Below are positions 49,946 through 61,435 of a stretch of 64,000 nt of DNA, piece by piece. Position numbers and translations under genes: made by a program. The stretch comes from Sclerodactyla briareus (lineage: Eukaryota > Echinodermata > Holothuroidea > Dendrochirotida > Sclerodactylidae): contig JAODTK010005332.1 of NCBI GenBank assembly GCA_026419785.1, forward strand, positions 62,001 through 126,000, read 5' to 3'. The notes beneath the pieces are model-generated. The model did no database searches. It was not told the origin of the DNA and saw only the letters and a program-made list of their open reading frames with translations. The stretch's first letter is position 1, and every line of letters starts with the position of its first letter.

Positions 49946-49990
49946 CGTGGGGGTGGGGGGGGGGGGGGGGAGGGGGGGGGGGGGGAGGGG
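49946..49990. repeat. long G-tract
   Basis: About 40 Gs with two single A interruptions, the longest such tract here. Its complement gives artefactual poly-Pro frames. Confidence 0.95.
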
Positions 49991-49994
49991 TCGT

Positions 49995-50485
49995 ACTGTA
50001 TATACTTGAAGGGTATATGCAGGTATCGCCTATATAGTTTTTCAGCCATGTGAGCCCTCTGAAAGCAAAATCCCGTCTTAATACGCGTTTCCGTTGCAAA
50101 GTTGTTTTACTCGGCGTGTTTTAGTTGGGGATCCCGTGCTATTGCACAAGCCATGAAGAAAACTATTTACGCAATAATATACGCAATAATATTTGCTAAC
50201 AACCTCGACAATTCCCTATCAGCTATATTATTGTATTGTGGATTTATGTTTGAACATTTGACATGTGTCTGCTGAAGATGACCTGGCACAAACATGTCAA
50301 CTCATCATAGTCCGGATAGTGGGCCTTTGCTGAAAAAGATTGATTTCCTCCAGGAAAACATGGAAAAAAAACGATTACAAAGAGACACAAAGAAAACAAT
50401 GCTGGGTTGTACCACTGCCACTTCTTCATTGTAGAATGTCATTATGGCGCAATGTTTTGCAATATACACCAGAAATCAATACTTC
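49995..50485. other. unassigned
   Basis: No feature supported. Confidence 0.3.
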
Positions 50486-50489
50486 AGTT

Positions 50490-50650
50490 TTATAAGTCTG
50501 CGACGCAGAAATGTCGTATGAAGACACGACGCGACAGCGGACGCGAGAAAACGGTGGCAGGACCTACCTTTCAAACGGCGGGCGAATGTTTTTATCGTCA
50601 GCGTTGTTTTTGTGGCGCGCGCGGGACGATTACAGAACGAAGACGAACGA
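50490..50650 (+). mobile_element. Harbinger-like MITE fragment
   Basis: It contains 'cgacgcgacagcggacgcga', 'ggtggcaggacc', 'caaacggcgggcgaatgttttt', 'atcgtcagcg' and 'tttttgtggcgcgcgcggga' in the same order as 63450-63570. It is therefore a 5'-end fragment of the same CGCG-rich element family as in the 60.5-64 kb cluster. Confidence 0.65.
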
Positions 50651-52036
50651 AGGGTTGACATAGGCCCAATGACCCACCTTTAGACCGGTACCCCATTCTT
50701 GTCTGGGTTTCTTACCGAGGACTGAGAAGTTATTCTCTAAAAATGAAATTATTGAATTATCCGCATTCTCTCATTTCCGAGGTCTGTCTTGTTCTTGTCT
50801 TGGTTACTATGCAAACACCAAATAGTGGTTACCTTCATAGGGGGACAGCACACAAACAGGCCCAAGCTTACTGAAGAGTCGGCGTTGAAGCTGAGAAGAA
50901 TTTACACCATCACCAGAAAACACCAAAGGACCACTATTCCTGCATAGTGAGACTAGTGCATTCCAATCTGGAATTGTTCTGTTTTTAGGCCAACAAAATG
51001 ACCACGTGAAGACGTCGGTATTAACATAACATGTCTAGAGTTAAGTCCATTCACTGACGATGATCGTGTGCGATATAGTCGTAACTCCACAAAATTCATG
51101 GAAAACGGTAAAGCCAATATGTCGTTTATAGAATTATAAACAGCTTGAGTAGTGCATTGCGGCCTTCTCTCCTGCAACGTAGTCCAGGAAGATGTTGCAG
51201 GAGCCCCTGCCACACTGGTTTGATCGACCGGTGAACCTTGCAACAATCTGGCAGGCTGTTTGCGATGAACCATTCCAGCCTCTTAATGTACAAGCTTGTA
51301 TGGATCCCAAAACTGAGGAGAGGGCTTTAACTCTTCCAAACAGGGACGTACCAGAGAATTATAGCAAGGTCTTTCGTTTTAGTATCACAGTCATAAGATG
51401 TCTACGGAGTAGATTGAGGATCTGTAGCTTGACCACTAATTGTTTATATGAGTTGACCATGTGAGATTTGAAGTGATGGTATCCAAGATAGGGATGTTCT
51501 TCACCAGTTCAAGGCGAGTATCGTCAATTACATTTGGACGGGACCAAACTTGCCTCTGTTGGGACAATCATTTGACTTGCATTTTGAGTTGCATGAATTA
51601 GATCGATCTGCCAAGTCTACTCCATTGCGAAAAAATATCCAGCTTGCTGGCGCATGTAACTGTCACTGATGCCCCATTGATGGTCCGGTAGTAGACTTAG
51701 ATTAGCAGTCATCCAGCAAACATTTCTGATAAGTGGGATGCTTTGATATAACAGTCGGACGATCATTAATGTATAGAGAGCAATGGACCTAGTACTCTAC
51801 CTTGTGGGACCACTGATGAGACAATTCCAAAAGATGACTTCAAACCATTTATGACAAACATGCTGGGTACGATTGGTTCCAAAAATGAATTTATCCAAAA
51901 CAACATCTGTCTGAGCTTGCAGTCTAGATTCTTAGCGAGATCATTGACAGTTATAGCCCGTGGGGTTCACCAGGGAGTGTCGTTTTCTAAAATCCATGTT
52001 GAACATTGGTCATGAGCTGGTGAGTGTCCAAAGTTA

Positions 52037-53073
52037 CAGGGGCGTCGGCGGGGGGCGTTTTGAAAAGTGGGGGGAGGACACATGGGGAAAGGGGGAAACA
52101 TCGAATGCAAATTATCATCTAAGCGAGCGCCACCCTCGGTTGGCGCGAAGCGTAGCAAGAATTTTTAGATTTTCATTCTCCAGATCGACGGAAAAAGCAC
52201 TTCCCAGGCTCAACACCCCACCATCTCACATAGTGTGAGTTGTGAGTAAAAGAAGACAAAAAAAATTCAATCGTGCATACTAAGATGATTTATCTAATAT
52301 CACACATGGTCTTTTTATTACCTTTTCTACTCTTGGTTTGTTTGCGTGGGATCCAGGGTTACCGAAAGGTCTCTGCTGGGATCGAAGGGGAAAGCCATAG
52401 GCGAACGGGACCACTTCCAATCGGGTGAGCAGGAAAAATTGGTACCCGAATTTTAAAGTCAAGTCATGGAAACTACGGCTGCGCGCGAAGCGCGCGGAAA
52501 AAAATGCATTTTTCGGGTATTTTATCGAAAAAAGTCTCAAAAAATTTCAGGCATTTTTTACTTTTCTCTTTCCTTCCAAATTTTCCAAGAATTTTCGCCC
52601 GAATGTTTCATCGTCCGAAAAATGGGGTGGGGGGGGGAAGTTGCCCCAAGGCTTCTGAATTAATCGATGAACAAAATGATTCGAAGCATTACATCGCATA
52701 TTAGAAGAACGCCTGGAAGAGAAACGCTGCGCGCGAAACACTTTGAAAATATTGCCAATTTTGGCTATTCGATTGAAATTCGAGAACTCGGTATGAACAT
52801 GGGTAATCCTTGACTTCGGCCCCTTAGTCGGGTACAGATTTCCACGTGGGGTCTCCGACACATCCTAATTAGTGCGAAGTAAGTCAATTCCAACGCGATC
52901 TTTGTTTGGTTAGAAAAACATTGAATCAGTTGAGGGTGATACAAAATCGGCAGTGTTAGTATTTTTATTACGGTTCCGAAAAAGTGGGGGGGCCAATCGA
53001 TATGATATCCCCCCCACTTTTGAAAGGGGGGGGGACATGTTCACCCCGTCCCCCACCTCCGTTGACGCCCATG
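52037..53073. mobile_element. G-rich-terminus DNA transposon nested in the LINE
   Basis: The insertion separates two parts of one LINE RT that are continuous in family alignments. Ends are inverted: it starts CAGGGGCGTCGGCGG, and the complement of its end starts CATGGGCGTCAACGG; both lead into G-runs. Flanks 'aaagtta' and 'atagttc' match at 5 of 7, a weak target duplication. Three CGCG palindromes lie inside. A block at 52460-52690 is shared with 21.4 and 23.2 kb. No transposase is seen. CA-TG ends suggest hAT affinity, which is tentative. Confidence 0.7.
52460..52690 (+). repeat. CGCG-palindrome repeat, copy 3
   Basis: A palindrome 'gcgcgcgaagcgcgcgg', then 'aaaaaaatgcatttttcgggt' in broken form, 'ccaaattttccaagaatttt', 'cgcccgaatgttt', a G-run and 'aaggcttctgaa'. 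The same order is seen at 23.19-23.46 kb on the other strand. Its place inside the nested element suggests all three copies are parts of one transposon family. Confidence 0.6.
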
Positions 53074-55889
53074 ATAGTTCATGATTGTGGTGATGAACAA
53101 TATGTTCCACAATATTTACATGAGGATGAAGTAATGAAACAGGCCCTGTATTGTTGGGGTCTGAAGGGTTCCCCTTCTGAAAAGGGGAGTAACAAGAGTA
53201 GAAATCTTCCAAATATGAAGGCAGATGACCAGTAGTAATAGGATTTTTGATAGAGGTCAGAAAATGTTGCAATTGAAGCGGAGCACATTTTCAGCGTGTA
53301 TGGAGGAAGAAAATCATCAGACCATTCCTTGGTTCACTTGAAGATGACTAAAAGCGGTCGTCACACCATGTTCCGTGATTTCAATGTCCGAGATTGAATG
53401 ATCCACAGGAGTTGATAAGGATGGCAATATGTCAGTATTCCCATCAGTAAAAAATTAGCAGAAGTACTCAATTAGCATTTCAGCTTTCTCAATAGCGAGA
53501 GTGCAGTAATATTCCCCTGCTAGAGAGTACCATGTTTGGGCTGGTAGTAACGCTTTGACTTGATAAATTCCAAAAAGGGCTTCTAGTGTTATTACTTGCG
53601 GAGGCGCTGCTACAAATATATGTTATGGGATACAATCATAGGCTTGCCTAATAGATCTGTCTAGCTCTATACGGAAGCTTCGAAACAATTGTTGATCCTC
53701 TGGATTTGACAAACGCTTAGCCTTATTGTAGAGGCGTTGCTTTTGCTCACTTGATGACGTAATTGGCATCAATTCCAGGATGTGTAAATCTAGATGATGA
53801 GGTTTTGCTCGGAATAAGTTTATCCATTGTCAGAAACAGTTGCTGTTTAATAAAAGCCATGCATCGTCGAGTGGTAGTCTTCGGAAGTTTGAAGAGTGAT
53901 TGTAAAAGTCGCGTAGCTTCTGTAAAATGCCTTCGAGGTGCCCTTGGAGAACAAATAGATCTTCCTTCTAATTGGTCGGGAGCGAGTGGGATGGATTGAG
54001 GCAAGCAAAAAACGACAATGTCATGATCGCTGATTCCATTTTTACTTGGTATTTATTATTCCTAGATCGTAGTGTTTGTAAGGCAGAAGGTCCAGGGACG
54101 AATTGCATCTTGTTGAGATCTAACATTTGGAAGAAGATGAAATTCTGCATTATGGCAAGTATCATCTTGGCTAGGAGCAGGATAAACGCCACAGTTAATA
54201 AAAGAATGATTGCACCAATTAATATCTGGAGGTTAAAATTCTCCACATAAAAAGGATATGCATTTGAGGTAGTGCCAGGGACTGGATAAAGTACTTCAAC
54301 GTAAGAAGCACTAGAGTATGGTGGCTGATTGAAAAAGCACCAATTGTAAAATTGGGGGGCCTGTTCATGATTGTTCCACTTTGACCCCGACTAGCTCCAT
54401 TGTCACTTTGACTAGGATTTACCTCTGTAGAGAAGAGAGTAGTCTTCACTGCGATTTCCGAAGTGCCAACATGACTGTCCCTTAATCAGTCCTTTCTATA
54501 GGTGAAGTAAGATTCCGGCACATATTCATGTTGAATGTTGTTCGGGGTTAAGCAGGATTCGTCCCGATAAGTTATGTCTGGAGATTCAGAATCAAATAAG
54601 GTCTGCCCAAAAGTTCCCCTAGCCTCTGACAATTGACAGTTTCACATTTAAGACTTTCAGCTTCGCCTTGAACTTGTTATCGTTGGATGTAGGGATGGGT
54701 CTGGATTTGTGTGCAACCATCTCGTGCGACAATCAAGAATTAGGTAGTAAAATGCCTTATTTCCAGAGTGTTAGATATCCCAGAAAAAGGTTTCAGGCCA
54801 AAAGTGTCAGAGGAGAATAAAACAAGCTCACCATTTTGTATGTTTTGTCGTCGGTCCAGGCTCCAGTTGGTTTGAGACAATGGTTACAGCTCCTGTGGGG
54901 GTGACATTGTAAGGGTTAGGCCTAACGCTGTAATGTCACAGCCAGGCAAACACTGAACAACAGAATAAAAATAAGATAAAAATCCACTGCCTTCTTTGAA
55001 AAACATGCCTAAAAGTTTAGAATTTCCAGTTGAAAAACAGAAAAAAACAGTGGCAAATCTATAACTCAATAAAAAGGGCCACAGAGAGAACAAAGGCCAA
55101 GCTAAAGCTGAGAAGGCACCAAACAATACAAGTAGCCTAGCCACATGATACATCAATGGAGGATAAAAGACAATAAAGCTGTACAATGAAGTCAATGAAA
55201 ATGTCACCAAAAAAGCTATGAAACAGACTCAAAAATCCACTAAAAAAGGCGAGGTTCAATTGTAAAACAAGATAAGTACTCTCCAATGTAAAGGCACTAA
55301 AAACAAAACAAGCTAAATGAGAGTAAAGTGAGAGCTAAAAATCAAACTAAAAAATATAACTAGGACCTGCAGTAACAGACTGAAATAGACGTTCAATGAT
55401 CGAAATCGGTCAATTTCGACAGAAAAATGAATGACTCAAAGTTTATATGAACTCCGTTCGAAGTTTGAAAAAGGGATCGTTGAATAGTCGTTGTCGGCCC
55501 GAGCTCCATTTTCGTTTCCTGGGGAGTTTTTTCTGAGAAAAAATATGTATCTCATACTATTTCTCCGAATTTCATTCTTTGTCAGGTATTTAGCCACTCA
55601 ATGTTGTGTTTTGAGTTTTCACGTTCAAAAAATCCGTTCCCAGTGCAATGAAAACCACTTCAGGTAATTATCACGGAGTGGACGTATTCCGATATTTTGG
55701 ATTCCTATTTACACGGACTTCGAGAACCGTGCTTGGATAATACGACAAGGGTAGTTTCCCATACAGCCTAAACGTATTCGTACTATATATTGGACGCCTA
55801 GCCTAGTCACAGGGGGCCTAACCCGGACAGCATACACGGCGCTAGAGGGATTGCCTATTGTTATAGCCTTTATGCATCGACCATTGATG

Positions 55890-57150
55890 GCAGGCCTCTC
55901 AAGAACACACGGACACTGATTTTCAAGTTCAACCGCCATATCCATTGCAGCCTCAGTTGCAGATTACCTACCAACGGTTCAGATAGTGATGTGATATGTG
56001 CGTTTTGCCAACTCGAATATCACCTGGAGGGCCCTTGGACTGAAAAAAAAACATCCACCTAAAACAAAAGTGTGGATTTGTCAATCTTGCCGTAAACTAC
56101 CCGTACTGCTCCAAGATACAACGGGAACAGATGAACAAAGCCTGAAAGAGATCGAAGAACTCAAATTCCAACTAGATCAAAGAGAAAGGCCAAAACCCAG
56201 GAAGTCAACCCAAATTAGATGGCCAAACAGTGATGAGTCATACGCAAGTGTGTCCAGAAACCACCCAACAAGAGAAGCGCCCTAATTTGGTAATTGGAGA
56301 CTCGATCTCGAGAGATATCAACGATTGGACCTACGAGGACACAATTGTGAAAGTGGGTACGGGTGCCTCTATCGGCGATATACGTCGGATTATACATAGG
56401 ATGTGGAAGTGGATTCAAACTGCAGAACCTGATAATCCATGAAGGAACGAATGACGTTGCGAATGCAGTGACCTGCCTGATATACTGTCAGATTTGAAGA
56501 CCTGGTCACCACTCTCCAAGTGACAGTGCCGAAATCAGCAAAGGGCCTTTCGTCACCATCTCTGGGCCCTGCCCTCGACTTGATGACCATGCCTCGAGAG
56601 TCAAGCGCTTGACCACACCTACGTGGGCTGATGAAGAAATTGAATGCGTACTCGAGAACAGCCTATCGTTTAAGTCGAGGACGATGGTCACCCTAATAGA
56701 AAGGGAAGTGAGCGACCACTGAATGTATAAACCGGCAATACCCAACATGTATCGCCGACAATCGAACCAACAAGCATCGACGATGGTCAGATCGTGACAC
56801 CGACAAATATTCGGACGACGAATCGGTACTACCCGCGGCAGTTCCAGGGATAGACGTCTCGCTACCATCACTCCCCCCGTGTCCATCAGATGTCTCCGGA
56901 CGGTCCCGTTACCCGACACTACATCATCGGCGGGAACTCACTAACAGTTCTCCACATCATATAGACTACCAACCACGTAACAGATACGCTAGCGTCAGGA
57001 ATGGCCCCCACATCACAACCGAGTTACGGAGGGGATGCTACAACTGCGGGAATCGAACCACACGACCAGAACCTTGTAGGCCATGAAACGTCATGTTGGA
57101 ATGTCGGAGGTGCTTCGACTTGGCCACAAAGAAAGCCGTGGTTTCAATAG
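55890..57150 (+). pseudogene. LINE ORF1: PHD finger, esterase, zinc knuckles
   Basis: The PHD-like cysteine set lies at 55946-56095: C-x3-C, then VICAFCQLEYH, then KVWICQSC. A charged, coiled-coil-like stretch follows (EEIEELKFQLDQRE as seen near 56150-56190). Next comes an SGNH hydrolase core, with NLVIGDSISRDI (56287-56322, the GDS nucleophile block) and IIHEGTND (56432-56455). Two CCHC knuckles follow: CYNCG with E-S-N-H after a one-base slip near 57045, and CRRCFDL with G-H-K after another slip near 57110. In CR1/L2 LINEs ORF1 binds RNA and the esterase domain is of uncertain role. Frameshifts and stops are present. Confidence 0.75.
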
Positions 57151-57224
57151 GTGTTGGCCAAGAAGAGGGCGCCGTCAATAACCCAACCAACTCATAAAAG
57201 ATGATCGTGGAGGGGAGTGCACCA

Positions 57225-60150
57225 ACTCTCTCGAGGGTATTATTAATTTTAAAACCATTCCAGGGGGAACTCTTTTTAATATGTATATATCAGTTACTAA
57301 GTCACTAAATGTTATTGACCCGACTGGGATTTATAAAAATCCAGTTACTGGAAGACAATTTGAAATTTCCCACCCTCCTATAAGAATAACGCTATCATTA
57401 GGAATCAAACTACAGATCGGGTTTTGAATATCTGCCACCTATACCCGAACGGTGATCCAATTGCAGTCACTCAATATTGAGAAACAATTGCAGCTTTCGG
57501 CGGTTTTTGCCATGAATGAGACGTTTTAAAGATTCAATAAAGGGCCACGAATTATCAGTCCAGGGATTTATATGTTAGGAAAAGAGGAGAGGAGCGGATT
57601 GGCGGTGGTGTAGCTGCATATATCAAACATGATGCATATTACGTTAGAATAACAAGTACGGAAGTTGACTCAATGAAGATACTGGATCGAGCTGATTTAA
57701 CCATTTATTAGAAATGTTTTATTATGTATTTTATCACCGCCATCCGGACTCACAGTTTGAGGTTGTTGTTTTCATTGACATGTTTTCCACTCCTTATAAT
57801 CAGAACAGTGAATTATGATTTTAGGTGATTTTAATATTTGATCTCTTAGCGAGAAATATCAACAAGAGATGGCAGTATGAACTTCAAACTTTAAAATTAA
57901 CACGAACCCCCCCCCCCCCCATGGTTACCATGGCCACGCGCCAGACTGATAATACCAAGACTATGATTGACCTTCTATACCACCAATGTATGCCGCTTAT
58001 CGGATTTAAGCGGTCCCGCGGATACGTTGAGTATCATTTCCCCATTGTCTTTTCTGGCGAGTAAATACCAGGAAAAGAGGGAAATAAATTTCCCGGAATA
58101 TCACGTATAGGCCCATAGACAAGATCGGATCGATAATTCAAAGTAAACTTGAAGAGGAACGTGTCCATGTAGGGAATACTCTACCACAATGAACGACATT
58201 GAAAATCACTTGATACTGCATCAGAGCTTCATAGGTACCTGGATAAGCATGCCCCTAAGAATCTAAAGGATCAAGAGAGACAAACAACCAAGTTGGTTCA
58301 ATAAGGACATAGGAAAGGCTATTAAACTGCGGATAAAACGAAGGCAATGAACCGATGTATGATCGCTTTTTGCGTAACAAAGGACCTCCATGATCCGTAA
58401 TGCTAAGTGCAACGATCAGGGAAGCCATCGCATCGAACAGTGGCAACGATAAAGATATTTGGAGAAAATATTGAGAAATGCCCAATCGAACAATTACTGG
58501 ACTTGGGACATCAACCGACCCCGAATATTCATGATGAACGGCAATGAAAATAACGAATACACGGAAATTTGAGGTTTTTAAACGTTTTTAACTGGAGGTA
58601 GCAAATACGATGTGAGTGACAATGGTAGTATTCAGAGTGATGCTGATTTTGGCCAAGTGGAAACAATTTGTTGACTCCAAACTCCCCCAAGGTGAAAAGT
58701 GCTATGTCAGCCTGAGTGAGGTGTAGCAATTTGTTTGGAATTATCTCATGGCGATCACCCAAGTAAAGCCCAACAGTCTCGATGAATTAGTGCCTCACAT
58801 TTATGAAGATTACCGCCCAAAATGAGGGTAGCCCGAGTATTACACATTTATTGAACCGGAGTATCGATGACAAGTGCTTTCCATCGTGTGGAAAGCGCAA
58901 AAACCACCAATTTTTAAAAAAGTGGTCCCAGCATCGAAGTTCCAACTATCGACCCATCACTTATTGCCCATCCTTCCAATTTGGAGAAGCACGTTCATTA
59001 TAGCACAAGCCAATTATTTAAAATAAGTTAACATTTACGTGTGCTCAATCTGGTTCAGAGGAAAGCATTCATGCGAAACTGATTTATTGAAGATGTAGAC
59101 AAATGGATGGAATACATTGACAAGGGGTCACTTACTGGGGTCTATCTTCTTGATCTCCGGAAGGCATTCTGATTAGTAATCACAGATATCATTATCAAAA
59201 TTACGTATCTACGGTTTCTCGATGAATCAATGAAGTGGTTCACTTCGTATTTACCCAACCGATTTCAGTGTACCTCTATGAATGGTGTATTTTCACACGA
59301 GGCGTGTATATGTGGTGTACCACAAGGACAGTATACTTGGACCCTCCTGTTCTCTAACTTTAGACACTTGATATGGAGTGACCTTGAAACACTGTTCTGC
59401 AAATAGTACCTGATGACACAACATTTTACGTTTCTGGTAAATCCACTCACGAATTGAAGGTAAAATTGCAGGAGGCTATGATGAGAATCAGGAATGGTGT
59501 GTATTAAATAGATGGTAATTAACACGGATAGACGAAAACGTATTGATTGGTCATCACAGCGGCTAGCGTCATTACGGACAATGCATGAATAACTGATCCA
59601 CTAAAGAACTCTCTTCAGGCAGGGACCATGAAAAATTATAGGGATGATGATTGACAACAAGCTGTCTGCATGCCCAGAGTGCCCTGTTTATAATCCGTAT
59701 CGAATCGTCTCGCCCTGTTAAGACGTACAAGTCCATTCATCGACGTAGACTCGTATTCTCATGACAACAGATATATTCGACCTGTCCTGATTATTGTAGC
59801 CATAGTATGGGGCACATGCACAACGGGAGAATTCTGCAAAAATTATAACGTTTACAAAAAGCTGCAACCGTATTATTTAACGGTAGGAACTTTGAAAAGT
59901 CTCAGAGTGTTTGTGATATAATTGCAACCTCTCACAGACATTCAAAACGTATACGACGGCTTATCATGATATAAAGTCTCTGAATGGTATGGCACCAATT
60001 CTTGACGGAGTATTCAACCATACCCGAAACGTACACGATCATAGGTTACGCTCAACTACACAGAATAATCGTCACACAAGGTGGAAAGACTGAGTACAAA
60101 ACAGACTAGATTCTCATCATGCCGTTGAGGAGTGGAATAGACTATTTGCA
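57225..60150 (+). pseudogene. LINE ORF2: APE endonuclease and reverse transcriptase
   Basis: Endonuclease blocks: SGGGVAAYIKHDAYYVRIT near 57600-57650, an FYRHPDSQFE block near 57730, ILGDFNI near 57816, and an LLYHQCMPL block near 57970. RT blocks: STHHLLPI near 58945, QSGFR-like sequence near 59050, SLTGVYLLDLRKAF near 59125-59168, a FQCTSMNGVFSHEACICGVPQG region near 59265-59325, and P-DDTTFYVSGK at 59410-59440 (FADD position, Asp pair at 59412-59417). C-terminal blocks: MIDNKLS near 59650, KKAATVLFN near 59860, and RGVEWNRLFAECK near 60125. Together they would copy LINE RNA into DNA at a nicked target. Multiple indels. Confidence 0.8.
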
Positions 60151-60355
60151 GAATGCAAGTATGCAATCTTGCCAATTCTTTAAAACGTGTAGTTACAATT
60201 ATTTATCTTCTTAACCAAGTTCAAGGTCATTGTCCCGTTTCATTTCATCCATTGTTTCAAACAATTATTTACCGATGTCTATGTTACGATGTCTCTTCCT
60301 ATTATGTTCTTCATCGTTTTATTCGTTTTGTACTGTAAAGTTGTTTGTATCGGAG

Positions 60356-60387
60356 ACTCGGGAAGATTAGCTACATGCTAACCGAGT
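60356..60387 (+). promoter_or_regulatory. stem-loop in LINE 3' end
   Basis: ACTCGG (60356-60361) pairs with CCGAGT (60382-60387), and TTAGC (60367-60371) pairs with GCTAA (60377-60381). This leaves a 5-base loop and a 5-base bulge. LINEs of this group are often recognised by their RT through a 3' stem-loop, so this is a candidate recognition element. That role is inferred. Confidence 0.55.
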
Positions 60388-60433
60388 AAAACCCATTTGA
60401 AAGTTTTAAATAACTTAAAAAAATACAAATTAC

Positions 60434-60534
60434 CAGCTGGTCCAAAGAGAATCCCCTTGGGGAGCGTCTTGGTTTTGATGTCAGTGAATCGGCCGATCGG
60501 CCAGTTCATGCCACCGTTCAAGGGGCTAAATATT
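60434..60534 (-). CDS. candidate exon, unknown protein
   Basis: On the minus strand, an acceptor-like 'atctcattag' precedes, and a donor-like 'ctg|gtaatt' follows, a 101-base open segment. It reads IFSPLNGGMNWPIGRFTDIK and then TKTLPKGILFGPA. The sequence looks protein-like, but I do not recognise it. It is wedged between the LINE tail and the CGCG-rich element cluster, so it may be a scrap of a transposon gene or a host exon. Confidence 0.25.
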
Positions 60535-60540
60535 CTAATG

Positions 60541-61292
60541 AGATATTTTGTCATGTGATCGTAGAGCATTTATATGTATAACTATACACTGCCTAAATAA
60601 CTTACCATTATGTCATCGATAAATCCAGACGTAGAAGTCGATCTGTTATTCGAAGCCTAAACGAAGTTGAGGTTAGTTTGTTGGGACACTGGTGGCGCTC
60701 CGCTCAATATTCGACGAACTTCCCCCGGGGAAAAGCTGGCTACGGAACTGGCAATGAGCGCAAGTAATGCATTCTTCATTTTTCTGCCGAGCTGATGGTC
60801 AGGATGGGGGAAAGACATGCACCCAGGCCCGCCTGTAATTACGCCCCTGCCTCGCCCTATCTGCTCACTTCCATTTTAATTGTACCTTTTTCTGCTTCGG
60901 CTTCCACTCTCGCTCCTTCTATATTGACAATCACCATAATTTTCTTATCAGCCCTCCATCCTCAACCGGGTAATAACCATCCGGTTCCTTCGCCATATAC
61001 ATCTCCATGATATCCACGTTTCCAGAATCGATATAATAGACATTTACCTAACCGATCATGTTATATTACAGAGCGCGATGATTGGGTCCACGAAAAATAT
61101 CGCTCGCACACTCGGCGACAAGCGACAAAAAGTTGAATTATTTCAACTCGAAAAAATCGCTGTCGCGTCGTCTCGCCGCATCGCGGTTGCGTCTCGCGCC
61201 GTGTGAATGGTCCTAACTAATCCTGATTGTTTTTCAACTTTTTTTATCGCGTCGTATCGCGTCACGTCGCGTCGCGCGCCGTGTGAGGGCCT
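60541..61292 (+). mobile_element. Harbinger-like element, copy with one intact end
   Basis: It matches 63570-63992 in order: 'gtcatgtgatcgtagagcat', 'cattatgtcatcgataaatcca', 'caaccgggtaa-aaccatc', 'ccatgatatccacgttt', 'gacatttacctaa-cgatcatgt', 'aaaaatatcgctcgc', and a right terminus of CGCG repeats ending in 'gtgtgagggcct'. The left terminus is missing. Relative to the other copy it carries about 320 extra bases from 60635 to 60950. Confidence 0.65.
60628..60644 (+). repeat. 17-bp inverted repeat, left arm
   Basis: AATCCAGACGTAGAAGT is found again, exactly inverted, near 61384-61400 (ACTTCTACGTCTGGATT). Its left edge coincides with the point where this copy departs from the related element at 63.6 kb. 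Confidence 0.6.
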
Positions 61293-61435
61293 TGCCATTT
61301 TATGGAACTGGTGAACACCTATCTTTCCTTCAAAAGTTCTGCCAATGAAGAAAAAACACATTCATCACAATACATAAAATATAACTTCTACGTCTGGATT
61401 TTAGCGATTACATAATGGTAAGTGATGGATGCCTT

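Larger units (their letters stand above)
50750..55380 (-). mobile_element. LINE (CR1/Jockey group), long copy split by a DNA transposon
   Basis: Read on the minus strand. An LNVNCQS-like endonuclease start lies near 54640, a YRPP-like block near 54340, and a DFN/LPDINW-like block near 54240. Then come a linker PSKTSSSRFTHP near 53780 and an RT N-terminal block PSYLEDFYS followed by DPNNTGPVSLLHPHVNIVEHIV near 53215-53110. After the insertion the copy resumes at QHGFRKRHSLV near 51995, then SSVVPQGRVLGPLL near 51810, and ends with the C-terminal region to about 50950. Many indels break the frames. The 5' limit and the 3' untranslated limit are estimates. Confidence 0.8.
55680..60425 (+). mobile_element. 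near full-length L2/CR1-group LINE
   Basis: One plus-strand element with ORF1 (PHD-type finger, SGNH esterase, two zinc knuckles), then ORF2 (APE-type endonuclease, reverse transcriptase), then a 3' untranslated region with a stem-loop and an A-rich end. This ORF1/ORF2 layout is known from the CR1/L2 group. The 5' boundary is not certain: sequence from about 55.4 kb may already be its 5' untranslated region. Both ORFs are broken by multiple single-base indels and stops, and a C-run near 57910 lies inside ORF2. It is therefore a dead copy, unless the indels are assembly errors. It lies tail-away from the minus-strand LINE at 50.75-55.38 kb, so the two LINEs face apart. Confidence 0.82.

Noticed and set aside
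49846-50099. Proline-rich minus-strand frames
   Set aside because: They are translations of the long G-tract's complement.
54884-55210. Hydrophobic minus-strand frame that looks like a membrane protein
   Set aside because: It lies in the 5' region of the minus-strand LINE, and its hydrophobicity follows from T-rich sequence.
60795-61010. Plus frame with a possible signal-like hydrophobic stretch
   Set aside because: It lies in the extra segment of a Harbinger-like copy, has no motif, and has a low-complexity Pro/Ser-rich end.
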